64,000 nucleotides of DNA. Origin: Gambelia wislizenii (lineage: Eukaryota > Chordata > Lepidosauria > Squamata > Crotaphytidae). Below are positions 22,467 through 34,640 of this stretch, one piece after another (the first letter of the stretch is position 1; each line of letters opens with the position of its first letter). Both the position numbers and the translations under genes were made by a program. The notes beneath the pieces were generated by a model, which saw only the letters and a list, made by a program, of their open reading frames with translations, did not search any database and was not told the origin of the DNA. The stretch spans positions 287,516,187 through 287,580,186 of the forward strand of contig JAUMIR010000001.1 in NCBI GenBank assembly GCA_030847615.1, given 5' to 3'.

Positions 22467-22853
22467 GGGGCTTGTCTACATGTGATGGTATACTGTGAGT
22501 GGGTGCACATGTTTGCCCATTCGCAGCAACCCTGTTTTGTCTCCACCATTTTTTTCGTCTATTCGCATCTGTTTGCATCTATTTGAATAGAGTGGCCTCA
22601 TGCTCCGATAAAGGGCAACAGAATGAAAATGTGCAGTGATGTGAATTCGGATGTCCTTATGTGCAAAAATGTGCCTCTATGCGCATTTTCCAGGAAACCT
22701 CAGGGAAAACCATGAATCCATTTACTGTGCGGATTGTGGAATTGTATAGCCACCGCTCCTTCCGAATACTGCAAATCTCATTCGGATCATGTTGGGACAC
22801 ATCATATTCTCTGCGAATTCTATGAGGAGTATTTTCATCATCTGGACAACCCC
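22467..22853. mobile_element. TIR element of the GGGCTTGTCTA family
   Basis: Left end GGGGCTTGTCTACATG pairs with right end CATCTGGACAACCCC. The right arm 'attctatgaggagtatttt' recurs at 50665 and, reversed, at 41668. 'ttgtctccaccattttttt' recurs at 50118. The interior is non-coding. Confidence 0.6.
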
Positions 22854-23010
22854 TTGGTGACCTTGGGCCAGTCACACTTTCTCACCCTGATCTACCTCAC
22901 AGAGTTATTTTTGTGAGAATAAAGTAGGGAAGGAGGGAAGTCTTGTAGGCTGCCTTGAGCTCATTGGAAGGAATGAGGGTCAGAAACATAAGCAACTAAG
23001 TAAGTAATAA
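22854..23010 (+). repeat. tRNA-SINE 3' half (Sauria-like)
   Basis: The order 'gtgaccttgggccagtcac', 'ctacctcacagagtt', 'gtaggctgccttgagctc' and '(AGTA)n' fits the 3' half of a squamate tRNA-type SINE. The tRNA promoter half is missing. Confidence 0.55.
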
Positions 23011-23299
23011 ATGATTTGTGAAAATGAGGCAAAATGTCAAGGTAATCTGCAGAGCTGAACTATCCTTATCTTCTTCAATGCCATCCAGAAGGTTATTGAT
23101 TTAGTTATAAAGTGTTTTTTATAACTTTGCTGTACAACCATTAGGAAATATGGTACTACTGGTACTTAACTCGGTGGCATGCTCACCATCGAACAGATCA
23201 GTAAAAGGAGAAAAATCGGATGGGGGTTATGAGTAAAATCAAAACAGGAACTACTTCGTTATAAAGTTATGCATACATTTTAAGACCTGGTGGAATGCC

Positions 23300-23521
23300 C
23301 AGGGCTGGTTTAAGGCACGGGAGGCATCAGCATCCTCAGGGGGCCCCATCATTGTGTGGACCCTCATAGTAACCCTCCTCCTGCAAAAACATTATTAGTA
23401 ATAATCTAAATATCCTGTACTGTTAATAGCTTAGGTTGAGTTACATTGACCTGAGATAAACATATGGGCCCCCCAAAATAAAGCATTTCAGGGGCCCCCA
23501 AAATTCCTTAAACCGGTCCTG
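23300..23521. mobile_element. hAT MITE with 8-bp TSD GGAATGCC
   Basis: Ends CAGGGCTGGTTTAAGG and CCTTAAACCGGTCCTG; GGAATGCC is exact on both sides (23292-23299 and 23522-23529). 'ggggccccc' blocks match the element at 7409. This is a shorter deletion derivative of the same family. Confidence 0.9.
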
Positions 23522-23529
23522 GGAATGCC

Positions 23530-26395
23530 CACTGAAAGTGAGTGTTCTGGGAGAGGAGATGCTGCTTGGGCTAGTGATGTGGGTCATGCTATCTCTACTC
23601 ACTTTGAAATCAATGGGACTTAAGGCAGTTATGATTAAAGAGATTATCATGATGCAGGGGAATGCACACACAAAAAAAATCACATTCCCAACGGTGTCTG
23701 TAGATTGTTACAAGAACAGAAAGGGCAACCTTACCAGATGCCATGTCCTTCAGCTGTTTCAGAGGGATAGCGCGGACATCAGTAAGGTGTCCCTTTTGGG
23801 GAGAAGCCACTAATCAAAAGGGATGCCTTACTAATGCCCGTGCTACGCCCCTCATTGCTGAAGGACAATGTCGTCTGATAAGGTCGCCCCTTCCTGTTCT
23901 TGTTGTGATCATTTGATGTGGTTTTTGCTGCATCTGATAATCTCCACATTAATTTTACTCTATCTACTCTTAAAATTGCCTAGTCTGGATCCAGTCCAAG
24001 TTATACAATCTGAGCCACTGTGTAACTCTACTTTTAGACAAGCTCCTATTTCTAAGCCTCTGCCCGATTACTTGCAATACTGGGTCAATAATATTGTCTG
24101 GCTTTAAGCATTTCCACTAAGGATGATGGAAATGGCAGATATGAACATTCTAAAGCATGTCATAAATCCAAAGGATTGTGCTCCGTTATGATTATTCCAT
24201 CTTTTAAAAATCCCAAACAAAGCTTGCCCATAGCACTCATAGCAGGGTATACTTACTATATAATGTGGCATTTAAAAGTTAGGAAAATCAATATAATTTC
24301 TTGTGTTGACATAATGAGAAATTGTTTGAACTTATAATATAATCTTATTCATGTCTCGTCAGGTATATTTGCCACAGCCTGCTAAAAGATTTACTTCTAG
24401 GGAACTGTTATAGCTGTGATGGGGAATGTTTGGCCCTCCAGATCTTGTTAGACTGGAGTTTCCATCTGGAGGACAACCTACCCCCCAGCCCTGTGTTACA
24501 TGGTTTTGGCTATAATTTCATCTTCACTGCTTAGTACAAATCAACACTTTAAAAAACAAATAAAAACACCCTGTGCATTGTGTAGAAAGTCATGTTTAGT
24601 TGGTATGTATTTGGCATGGCATTACAATCTTTGCAAGCAATGCATCCTGACACACACACACACACCTAGATTTGTATGAAATCATGAATTATTAAGATTT
24701 GTCCTTTGCTCTCCTCCACAGAGAGAGAGAGAGATTGAGAGAGAGATTGTGTGTGAGAGAAAGAGACTAAATGTTTCAACTGTAAGGGGAAACCACCATA
24801 AAGGAATCTCTCTTCTTGCTGGTGTGGCTGTAATAGAAGGTGCCTTCATCTTGTAACACCTTGCCAGTTGAGAACTGCTAAAATAAACCTAAAGGAAGAA
24901 ACGTGCTATTTATTAGAAACTAGTATAGAATCCCCTAGTGAGATAGAAACTGTAGTTCATTTCTTCCTATTTAAAAAGACATGCCAGTGCCCTTCTTACT
25001 GGCAGGATTTTTGTGGGAATTTTGGGGGCCATTGGAAAGCAGAATAAGGGAGCAAGGAATGCCTTTATAACTGTTAGCCTGCTCCCCCTTTGACTGTCAT
25101 ACTTCCCTGATTGCTTGAGCTTAGTAGGACAGGCTCATCCTCTATTTTATTTAACTAACAAGAATCAGGAGTCCCTCACTGGAGCTAGGGGTTAACATTT
25201 CTACCTTTTTAAAATGCCTCCTTCAATGTATTCTATGAAGGACAGCAATATGGGATGATACTTGACCTTCTCATTGTTCTATAATTTGATTGGCTGGATG
25301 CTGTTGTGCTCGTTTTCCAGCCTCAGCATCTTGCTATGTGAGGGAGGGTGGTGTCTTCAATGGACAAACCCAATGCAGAAGATTTTATATGGCACAGGAA
25401 TTGGGGTGGGGGAGAGAGACAATTTATCTCCTGAAACAATTATTTGCTCCATGACCAGTAACATAGTATGGAAGCAAAGATTCAATCAGATTCTTCCGTG
25501 GACAAAACAACTGGAGTGGAGCAAAAGTTAAGCTAAAAATTAGCAGTTCAATCATGGCTTTTCTGTCCTCTCTTTTCTTGTATTCATTTTAAATCACCAG
25601 TATATATATTTCCTCTAGAGCCCATTCTTTCGCCCTCCTCCTCTACTGATCAGCTGAAGCTTAACATCAGTAACTAACCAATTGAGATGCTTGTTGTATT
25701 GGCTGTAGAAAGCACTCTCTCTCTCTCTCCAGTTTGTCAGTTTTAACAATCTCAGCACCATTGTTAGATTCTTCAGCATGCTTGCTGCTACTGCTTCTTT
25801 CTTTCCCTTTAGCTCGCTTTTCATGTTGGTGTCATTGTCGTGAAGGGGGTAGGATAAAGCATATACGAAGATCAAGATAGGGGGAGGAGGGTATTGTTCC
25901 TGTACCTCTGTTCTGAGGACCAGGCAATGAGCAGAAAGGGCTTTTCTTAATCATTATAAAAAGTACATTATGCCTTCAGCAACAGGAGGGTGGGGAAGTT
26001 TAAGAAGCAACTTAGAAGAAGAGGAAGAGGCAGAGAGATTGGGGACACATTTCTTTTTTTTAACAACCTGATTGTATGCCCCCAAAAACTGAATTCTCCT
26101 GCCTACCTCTGTTCATGGGGAATGCCTGCACATACCCAAATGATCATCTTGGCCTTTGTGTATGTTTGCGGTTCTTGAAACAAAGAGTGAGGGTACACCT
26201 AATGTAATTCCCACAACAATTGTGTTTGACAATCTGACCATGGGGGATTGTTTTGCACAATAACATTGCTTCCAATCTGTTATTTAATTATTATCAGCTG
26301 GGCCAAAAGTGTGGTAAACAAATGGTCCCCTTGTCCTGACATCAGTTTTATCACAACACTTGTAATGCTTCAGTAATCCTGTTTATGTCACTGTA
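23530..26395. other. Unassigned sequence; possible worn TIR-element end near 23946
   Basis: 'gcatctgataatctcc' at about 23931-23946 looks like a lone right TIR of the GGACTTTATC superfamily. (CA)n lies at 24652-24666 and GA-rich repeats at 24719-24768. No gene is recognised in this 2.9 kb stretch. Confidence 0.45.
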
Positions 26396-26617
26396 CTGCA
26401 TCTTCACTCTAGAAATAATCCAGTCTGATGTGGCTTTAACTGCCACGTCTCAATGCTATGGGATTCTGGGATTTGTAGTTTTGTGGGATATTTTGCCTTC
26501 TTTGTCAGAGAGCTCTAGTGCCACAACAAACTACAAACCCCAGGATTCCATAGCATTGAGCCATGGTAGTTAACACAGTATCAAACTGGATTATTTCTGC
26601 AGTGCAGATGCAGCCTG
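26396..26617. mobile_element. hAT-like MITE (same family as 14061)
   Basis: Inverted halves: 'taactgccacgtctcaatg' with 'cattgagccatggtagtta', and 'gggatttgtagttttgtg' inside. The ends are 'gcatcttcactctagaaat' and 'atttctgcagtgcagatgc'. Confidence 0.8.
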
Positions 26618-27349
26618 TGATAACTGTTGCTGGTGATCTTTTGCTGAAGTGGGATGCATGGAACTTAAACATAACTTATCTGTGGGTAATTTCCTGGAAA
26701 ATTTGTTTTGATGCTTATGGAGAACATGAATATGTTCTTAGGCACTGGTTGGAAGCTTCTTGGTCAGTCCCAGTTTGATTAGATCAGTTGAATCAGTTGT
26801 TAAGCAGTGAGTCAACACATGGGTAAATCCCATTGATTGAATAGGTCTATACTGTCGTTGGGACTAATAATAGGATTTATGACACCATGTGGGTCACTGA
26901 AAGTCACAGAGGTAGGCAAGCAGAAACAACTTGGAATCACCATGCACTTGTATAGTGGCGCCTAAGCATGAGTGTTCTGAGGTGTCCTCTTGCTTAAGTG
27001 TCCTGTTGCTATTTTCTTTTCTTTTTTTGGAAGTAGTTTTTGAAAATATTTTATTGGGAAGAAATATTATGGGGAGAAACTTATACATCATTATAACGAT
27101 CTCACATTGGCATAATGCCACATTCCGGAATATACTGTCAGCATTGTGATTGGTATGTCCTATCTTGCAGGTCTGAGTAATGGTCCAGGAAATCTCAGGA
27201 TAATGTTGGGAGAGAGAAAAACCCAACAGGCTTACCGTTTTGATTGTTGCTGAATTGTTGCTGAAGAAATAACAATGAACTGGCAGGAAGAAGCAGGAGA
27301 AAAGTCTTCCCCCTCCAGTACCTCTGAGGAAAGGTTTAATGGATGGTGT

Positions 27350-27395
<46 letters not shown>

Positions 27396-27458
27396 TACAA
27401 CAGTGGAATCAGTAAGAATGAAGAAAAACCAGAAACCAGGCCAGCTACCATCTCTCTC
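26618..27458. other. Unassigned sequence with an (ATC)n array
   Basis: The trinucleotide array spans about 27348-27394. On the minus strand it yields a run of methionines at the head of a 166-residue open frame, which I regard as spurious. Nothing else is recognised. Confidence 0.6.
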
Positions 27459-27616
27459 CTAGGATTGCCAGAAGAGCTGCCCCTTTAATAGTTGTATAAA
27501 GTGGGAATTTCAGCAGGTGTTTCTTGTGTCACCAGCCACAACTGCTGAAATTCCCTCTTCTACACAACCATTAAAGGCCTGGGGCCCCTGTCTCTTATTT
27601 TACCTAGCAATCCTAG
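27459..27616. repeat. 158-bp imperfect foldback
   Basis: CTAGGATTGCCAG at the left pairs with TAGCAATCCTAG at the right. Inside, 'gggaatttcagcag' pairs with 'ctgctgaaattccc' and 'cctttaatagttgt' with 'acaaccattaaagg'. It looks like a small MITE; no TSD is clear. Confidence 0.6.
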
Positions 27617-28314
27617 CCTTTCCCAACTCTCCCCTTCTTCTTTGGTTATTCATTGCTCATTCACTTCTTTCTGGTTCTCCATCTTGAGAACCAAGGTGCT
27701 CTGCTGTCTGTGTATGGAGACCTACAAGATCTTAGCCATTCCCACTGAAATGATTAAGCAGTAATAAAACCAATAAAACCTGCTCTTCTTATAACCTGAT
27801 TGTGAGACTTGGGTTGGACTGTGGTCATTTTTTTTACTGCTTTCCAAGACCTTGAGCATCTCAGTTAAATTTGAGTTTCAAATATTCCTATATAGCCATA
27901 TTAGCTTTTATTATAGAAATTATAATCACTGTCTTTAAAAAAAATCATTGGATTCTTGCCAACCACACTAGGTCAAAATCATACATTTAAATTCGGTTCA
28001 TTTACATGGTCTTATAAGTATCAGTTTTCAAAATGATATTTGTAGGCATGTATCTTTTGAGTCCTTGGTTTAAAATTTCAGTACTGTATTACAAAATGGA
28101 GAAACGGAATCTTTTTTCCCATGTGGGGAGGATATGGACAGAAGCATTCTCTGGCCTGAATCCTGAATCCTGTTGCATGGCCCCAACTAGAATATTCATT
28201 GAATCAATTGGTGAATGGTGAATCAACACATTGGTGAATCCCATTGATTTAAGGCATCTACGCTACTGAGGACTAAAAATAGGATTCAGGCCTCTGTAAG
28301 GTTTAGCTGCTATG
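27617..28314. other. Unassigned sequence
   Basis: No gene or repeat is recognised. Confidence 0.5.
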
Positions 28315-28616
28315 CAGTATGACCCCCATATCTGCAGGATAGGTACCTGTGGTTTCACATACCTGCTTCCAAAATAAAGTCTTCTCCAGGTGTTTTCTTG
28401 GTCCTCCAGTGTGATTCTATGGCATGCTTCTGCCAGAATTTGACCATAGAGTTCTACTGGAAGACCTAGAGAATGCCTAGAGAGGTGTTCTGTCCAGGAA
28501 TCTCCAGCACAACTCTATGGTATGCTCATGCCAGAAGTCTTTTCAATAGGGTTTGCTAATATCCACAGATTTGTGTTTCCAGAAATGTATCCCCTGCAGA
28601 TATGGAGGTCATACTG
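28315..28616. mobile_element. Tigger-like MITE, 302 bp
   Basis: CAGTATGACCCCCATATCTGC at 28315 pairs with 'gcagatatggaggtcatactg' ending at 28616. TA follows at the right; the left flank is TG, perhaps a mutated TA. The interior repeats 'gcacaactctatggtatg', also seen in the copy at 21067. Confidence 0.8.
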
Positions 28617-29195
28617 TACTAGCTTTCTGGAGAAGATAGGCCTTACTTTAGTAAGAGGAAAGAGAGTACCCTTAATGGCAGAACATATAACAGAGATGAA
28701 GAGATTCTCAGGCTCAATAACAGGCATCTCAGATAAACAGATCACGTGCCAGGTGATGTGAAAATTGGGGGCAACTCCTGAACTGAAATGGCCTAATTTG
28801 GACAGCTCCAGATCCATATTGGTTCTGAGCCAGATTTGTCCAAAGCAATTTCAGTCAGTCTGGTGATCTGGACATCAAAGTGTAGTAGAAGAAAACCAAA
28901 CAGTGCTTCTCTGAAATATTGCAAAACTCTCCCATATATGGAAAATGTTAGACTAGAGGGAGAGGGAGAGGGACGAAGCTGAACTTTGTTCATAGACAGT
29001 TCTAGCTTCCAATCTGGGATGGTGAAGGTGGTGCTGGTGTTAGCAGAAGGAATATTTTTGAAAGAACTTTGTTGCAGTTGGGTGGCAATTTTATGCTGAC
29101 TGTAGCTTTCAATCTTCTTCTTTTTTTAAAAAAAACTTTTTTCCAATCCAGTCTCATATTTCCTTCCTCTTTATATTAGTTCTTTATTTGAGTTA
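28617..29195. other. Unassigned sequence
   Basis: No gene or repeat is recognised. Confidence 0.5.
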
Positions 29196-29991
29196 GGACT
29201 TTATCAAACTACCCCCTAAAGATATTCTTTTGCCAGTATTAAAAAACAACAACATTCTTATGCTGGCAAATGGATGTCCCCCACCACACTTGCCTTCCTT
29301 TCCCAGTAAAGGCTTCTCCTGCACTGAACAAGGAAATGAACGAAGCCCTGTTTACTTCCTCCATTGAAATCCCAAGCAATTTCATTGCATGAGAAATTCA
29401 AAAGTAAAACAAAAATAAATATCAAAAAGTTACACCTAAACACACTTTAAAACTTACAAGTAAACCAGGGAAAGTTTTAAAAAGTTTGCCATCTGCCTGG
29501 CTGTCGCGATCTTACCCGGAAGTGTTCTGGCTGATCCAGCCATTGTCAGGGTAAATATGAGGGGGAAAATGGCAATGTTCCATATGCTAGCAATGCCGGC
29601 ACAATAGTGCCACGGGGGATCTACTTATGGCTTAAGCCAGTGGTTCTCAACCTGTGGGTCCCCAGATGTTGTTGGACTACAGTTCCCAGGATCCCTCTGA
29701 GCTCTCACCTTGACAGCCAGGTGGTCCTCCCAGTTATTAGTGAGGCTGTGAGTTCAATCCTACAGCCTCATGAATGACTGGGGGGGGGCACCTGGCTGTC
29801 AAGGTGAGACCTCAGAGGGTTCCTGGGAACTAGTCCAACAACCTCTGGGGACCCACAGGTTGAGAACCACTGGCTTAAGCAGTCAATAAAAAGGTATGGA
29901 TATTGGGGCAGAATATAACCACGAAAGGGCGATGTTGTCTAATCTGTGTCCCCATTCACAGTTATGTGGCATGACTCATCTGATAAAGTCC
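29196..29991 (+). mobile_element. Non-autonomous TIR element, GGACTTTATC family, TSD TTA, with nested hAT
   Basis: Ends GGACTTTATCAAACTA and CATCTGATAAAGTCC with TTA on both sides (29193-29195 and 29992-29994). The plus-oriented family blocks are present: 'ttcttttgccagtatt', 'cactttaaaacttacaagta' and 'cctggctgtcgcgatc'. A 235-bp hAT element and its 8-bp TSD interrupt the 'ggcttaagcagtcaataaaa' segment. Confidence 0.88.
29638..29872. mobile_element. Palindromic hAT MITE, TSD GCTTAAGC
   Basis: The ends CAGTGGTTCTCAACCTGTGG and 'ccacaggttgagaaccactg' are perfect inverted repeats, and much of the rest is also palindromic. GCTTAAGC flanks both sides (29630-29637 and 29873-29880). The TIR start CAGTGGTTCTCAA is the one used by Charlie-type hAT elements. 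Confidence 0.9.
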
Positions 29992-29997
29992 TTAGTC

Positions 29998-30232
29998 TAG
30001 GGGCCCTTTCACATTACATATTTATAGCACTATATTCCACTTTAACTGCCTTGACTGCATCCTATGGAATCCTGGGGTTGTCATTTGGTCAGAGGCACCA
30101 GAAGAGCTCTTTGGCTGAGGATTCTAAATGCCCCTGCCCTTAAACTGCAGATCCCACAATTCTATAGGATGTTGCCATGGCAGTCAAAGTGGAACCATAG
30201 CACTGTATTTGTGTAGTGTGAAAGAGCCCCTG
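29998..30232. mobile_element. hAT-like MITE (same family as 5444)
   Basis: Ends TAGGGGCCCTTTCACATTA and 'tagtgtgaaagagcccctg' are inverted repeats, and 'tttaactgccttgactgc' pairs with 'catggcagtcaaagtgg'. It begins four bases beyond the TSD of the preceding element. Confidence 0.75.
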
Positions 30233-30584
30233 GAGTAGGCCTCTGTTTTATTTTAGCAGTATTATTTCTTTTATTAAGCCATAGAACTTCCCATATCCCC
30301 TTAGCACACCCCCTCAGTTTGGATATGCTTTCTAAGATTAGTTTTTATTTCCATTTCAGTCTGTATTGTGTATTTATAATGTTTGTTCTGTCATTACTTT
30401 TGTTACTTTTTCTGTATGTCCACTGTGTGCCATCTTCATCCACAAATACTGTATATTACATAGTTTATCACAGTGTATAAAAGCTTTAAACATACTAAGG
30501 CAGATTTTAAAGGAGAATAACACAACCCTTCTCACCTGGACCTAGCTGGCAGGTTTAATCTCCTCTGACTGTGCTGCTGTGGTC
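30233..30584. other. Unassigned sequence
   Basis: AT-rich; no gene or repeat recognised. Confidence 0.45.
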
Positions 30585-31100
30585 CTGGTTAAATGGTCAA
30601 AATAATCCTCATGGAATTCAGTAGGAATATGATCTGTCTTAATGGGAACCTGCATTGATGTGTCGTATTTGGAAGGGTGGCAGCAAAAAAACTCCAAAAA
30701 CTACATCTGGAGAGCCTTCATAGTTTTTCCCAGAGTTTTAACAACGCTCCGTGGCGAATATGCATTCCTGCTTGTTGGGACAAGTGGTTCGATTTGATTT
30801 GATTTCCCATATGAGAGGAAGCACAAACCTGATTGGCCGGATGAGTGTGGGGGCAGGGCTTGATAACAGGACAAGCACCCACAGCCACCATGTTGGATTT
30901 TCGCCTTAGTGAGTGATCGCTAAGGCAATAAAATTGTGATTTGTATTATCTTTTTCTCTCTCTTTTTTTGGTAAGCATGAAATATCGCTTGTGTGCACCA
31001 TGGAAAAAGGTTTTTTTTAAAAAAAATTGGTGGCAGCACATTCAAAAATGTGAATAATTCACTCGCAACTGCCATCTTGGCTAGAGGGCATGCAAAGTTT
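30585..31100. mobile_element. Worn copy of the GGGCTTGTCTA-type repeat
   Basis: It is collinear with 41653-42225: 'ataatcctcatggaattc', 'gtcttaatgggaacctgc', 'ttgggacaagtggttcg', 'accatgttggattttcgcc' and 'tgaataattcactcgcaac'. Ends are not sharp. Confidence 0.5.
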
Positions 31101-31359
31101 ATAGGGACTGTAAAACTTTTAAGACAAGTTGCAGCTGCTGCAAGTTGCTATTACTGCAGAGCAATCTGGGTTTTTTTCCAGACAAGTATAGTCAAGATCT
31201 GGGTCTCCAAATTTCATACCCGTACATGAGGGGGTGGAAAAAAAGTGGACCTCCTGATTTCCTGACAAAAAACATCAAGAGGTGTGGAATTCAAAGTTCT
31301 GAATTTCTCTTTGGATTCAGGTCCAAGTTAGGCTGAATCAGCTCTCTTTCTTTTCCCCC

Positions 31360-32790
31360 ATATGTGTTGCTTGGGTGTTAGTTCCCTTCACCCATTTTCT
31401 GGGGATCATGGCAGCAGTTTAGCTCACAACTGGATGGGAGTGGGTCAGGCCCAATCTTCTCAGGACCTTTTTTTTGGGGGGGCAGTGGGGTGGGACTCTG
31501 GGAAGGCATCACACTGCCAGGCCAAGCCTTTTTTACAGGCCCTTCCTTCTGCCTCCATGACCACGAAACCTCAATTTCTTTCCCTGCTTTCAACCATTTA
31601 TCCCTGTGCCCTTCCCCTCTCCTTCCCCACTGCATCCATCATCTTTCTATCCCCCCCACCGCATTAGCTGGCCTAATTTTTGGACACCTTTCCTTCAGTC
31701 CTCCATTTCATTATCAGTTCAGTTTTTCTTCTTGCCCCCTTCCCCTGGTTTATCACTGCCGTTCTCATCTGTCTTCTTTTCATCCCCTGGTTGCCTCCCT
31801 GCCACCATTTCCTTTCCCTCAGCCACCCTTCCACCCTCATCCCTCTACACCCTTCACCTAATTGGCTTCCTCTCTGCCCCAGGAAACCACAAACCTACTT
31901 CCTCCGTCTCATGTCCTGCCTCACTTTAGCCACCAGCCCTCGCCAGATTGTCCTCAGTTCATCTGTTGGTTTCATGCCTCCTCCCCACCCTGAAGGACTC
32001 TGCCTGTTGCTCATCCTGCCCTCCTTCCTTGTTCCTTGACCTCCGTTCCCCAGTTAGCAGATTGCCTCCTTCCTCTCCCTATGCCCCCCTGAAATCCTGC
32101 TCTTGCCTATCAGAGCTCCTTCCCTACCATGGCACCTGAGTCAACCCCTTTCAGCCCCTCCTTTACCCCAGCCATACTCCTTTCCCTGCACTTCCTCTTC
32201 CTCCTCACATCCTCCCCTTCTTTCCTCTTCATTCCAGGCACCCTGTCCTTCTCTGCCTTTCCACATGCCCCTGCCCCAGTAGTTGGCTAGTCAGCCAAGG
32301 CCATCCATTCCTCCCTGATTTCTCAGAGGCCTCATCTGCTGGACCTCACCTTCTGGCTGGCAATGCTCATGTCATTGTACTTGCAATTATTATTTTAACA
32401 TTATTTGTTCCTCTTTGGGCTTTTTCTGCTTTTATTCTCTTTTCCTTCCCACTTCTGCATCCTCCTTTCTGTTCCTCTTTCCTCAAGACATTCAACCATT
32501 ATATCCTCTGCTCCATCTTCCTGGGGGATTGGTCATTTCCATGCCCCCTTTCCCTGCTGGTTTTCCTCACAAGGACTTCTTCTTACCCCTCCTCAATATC
32601 ATATCCTTTCTCTCCCTCTCCATTTATTTTGGTTCCAGTTTGTGCCTCCCATCTCTGCCCCTTATCAACAATACCTCAGTCTTCCAGTTATCAGTCTCCA
32701 TTATAAAAACATTCCTGCTGGCACCAACGACTACTGATTTTCTGGCTATCTGCATCTTCAGGGCCATGGAGACTATCAGTTTGAGCATGC
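31360..32790. other. 1.4-kb pyrimidine-rich strand
   Basis: The plus strand is dominated by C and T, with CCTTCC, CCCTTCC and CTTCCTT runs throughout and no exact repeat unit. Several overlapping open frames rich in Pro, Ser, Leu and Phe follow from this bias and have no recognisable domain. I see no splice-like exon structure or CpG island. It lies directly upstream of the DIRS-like element. Confidence 0.6.
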
Positions 32791-33130
32791 TTGCTACCTC
32801 ATAGTACCACCATATTCACAATCAGGTCAGGGGCAGCATGGGAGATCTCAGGTGCATTAGGTTATGCATCTGTCACACCGCACACAGTGCCACTCATGGA
32901 CAGTTTGCATTTGCTCTCCATTTCAGATACATTATTCTCCATGACCAGTTTAGTTCAAGATTCATGTCAAGCGGAGGACAGAAGTGGGCTTGGTCTGCAT
33001 CCCTAACTGCCTACATAGTTGAAACAGTCAGGCAAAATGGCATCCAGGGCAAACAGCATGCCATCAGCCAGACGCCGGCTCAGGCAGTAACTAGGATGGT
33101 GGACATAGCTTAGAACTCATATCAGCCCAA

Positions 33131-34640
33131 ATGGCTGAGTTGCAAAATAGAATGACCACAGTTGAAAAGCAACCACAGGCACCACATGGTCAGGTCACAA
33201 TCCCAGCTCAGCAAAGCACTTTACCACAAACTGCAGTCCCTGCAGTGGCTGGCATAAGCCATCCAGCTACTTCAGATATGGGGCAGGGGGTAACGCAGTG
33301 GTTGTAACTGACATAAATATTAATACTCAGCTCAGATGAAATGTAAGGTAATATATTGTATTAATAAACTCTAATGATGATGATAAATAAAAAAAATGTA
33401 TTAATACTCAGCTACACCAGACACAATCAGGGCCAGAGCAGCTGTTCCTAGGTGAGCAGGCCACAGCTGGAACATCAGATGGGCAGAGTATTGACCAATA
33501 CTTCCAGCTCATGCAGGGTTTGGCCGAGGCTTTGAATCCTTTGTCAGCATCAGCTCCCACCCCTGCTTTTTTATAAGCAAGAGTTGATCCAGAGGAAACA
33601 GTGGGACCACAAGGAGTGATGATGTCTCAAACACAGTCAAAGACCACCAGTCAGACTGTACTACAGGAAGTGGTAGGCACACACCCAGGAGCTCCAGGAG
33701 CAACAGGTATAAACACAGCTGCACCACCCCTACTGGCTTCCTTGGCTGCACATGTTTCATGGCCAGCAGCTGCTTGGCTGTCCTCAGCACTCACTCAGGT
33801 GTCCTCAAGCCCTACAGGGGCATCCTATTCTCATGATGGTGGTGATACTAGCAATTTAATGTATGGAATGAGTGGGAAAGCATTTTCTTGCCTCCCTGAG
33901 CCCCCTGGCTCAGCACCTTCAGGAATGGCACTCAGGAGCCAGGTGCTCCTCCTGCAGTGGTGGGAAGTGAGGCTGGCAAGTGGCAAGTGGCAAGTGGCAA
34001 GATATAATACCATATCTTGCCACTAGGGAGGCATCTTCTCCCTTCAACAAAGAGAAGAGAAGGAGAAGTGAGTATGTGGATGTGTTTTCGCTCCATTTTA
34101 GGGACCCAGAACTCAGGGTATTGGTAAAGGAATTTGCTCAAAGAGTTTGAGCCATTTACCCCCCCCCCCAAGAAAATGTAATTTCATCAATTGGCTCAGG
34201 GTGTGTGTGGGTGTGTGGAATATTTACTAATATATGAAACTTCGCTCTCACACTGCAAACCCCTAAACAAATACCAGGAGATTATATTCAAACTATACAC
34301 GGGCTTTAAAGGTGCATGTGGCTTCATTATGATGAGCAATTTAGAATGATGGCCACCCTTGAACCATCCCTTCCCTGGGATAGAAAGGAGGAAGAAATTG
34401 GGTCCAACGTGATGTTAGGCACCTGCAATTGTTACGGCAGTAGCTTTGTTCCACACTGTAGTCATTACAAGGGGATCAATGTGAGGCCTGCCTTGGGTAA
34501 AAAGAAAAAAAAGAGGGTTCATAAGTCTGCAGGGAGTGCAATGCAGGTAAGTGTAAGAGATCAGCTTGCCATTTTGACCACAAATGGGAAGCCTGTGGGG
34601 GATCTCATCCCAGCACCTCCTGTTTCAAAAGTAAGTGAAC
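33131..34640 (+). pseudogene. DIRS-like gag, frameshifted
   Basis: A start-like ATG at 33131 opens MAELQNRMTTVEKQ, a short coiled segment, then Gln/Pro/Ala-rich sequence to a stop near 33307. Further on, 34316-34420 gives MWLHYDEQFRMM and LEPSLPWDRKE, the conserved core near the gag C-terminus of DIRS elements. The following CNCYGSS...HCSHYKG looks like a worn zinc knuckle. At least two frameshifts and a C-tract at about 34157 break it. The expected role is nucleocapsid. Confidence 0.65.
33333..33398 (+). mobile_element. 66-bp retroposed scrap with 15-bp TSD
   Basis: The 15-base 'tattaatactcagct' occurs at 33318-33332 and again at 33399-33413. Between them are 66 bases that end in 'gatgataaataaaaaaaatg', an A-rich tail. 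This is a drastically 5'-truncated LINE or SINE insertion made by target-primed reverse transcription. The source family is not identifiable. Confidence 0.8.

Noticed and set aside
26894..27394. 166-residue minus-strand open frame starting with a run of methionines
   Set aside because: The methionines are an (ATC)n microsatellite read in one frame, and the rest has no domain or codon signal.
27348..27616. CRISPR-like repeat array
   Set aside because: The repeats are a simple trinucleotide run and a foldback in a vertebrate context; there are no spacers.
31362..32804. Several overlapping open frames of 85-130 residues rich in Pro, Ser, Leu and Phe
   Set aside because: They overlap in different frames and follow from the pyrimidine bias of the strand. 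No domain or start context supports them.
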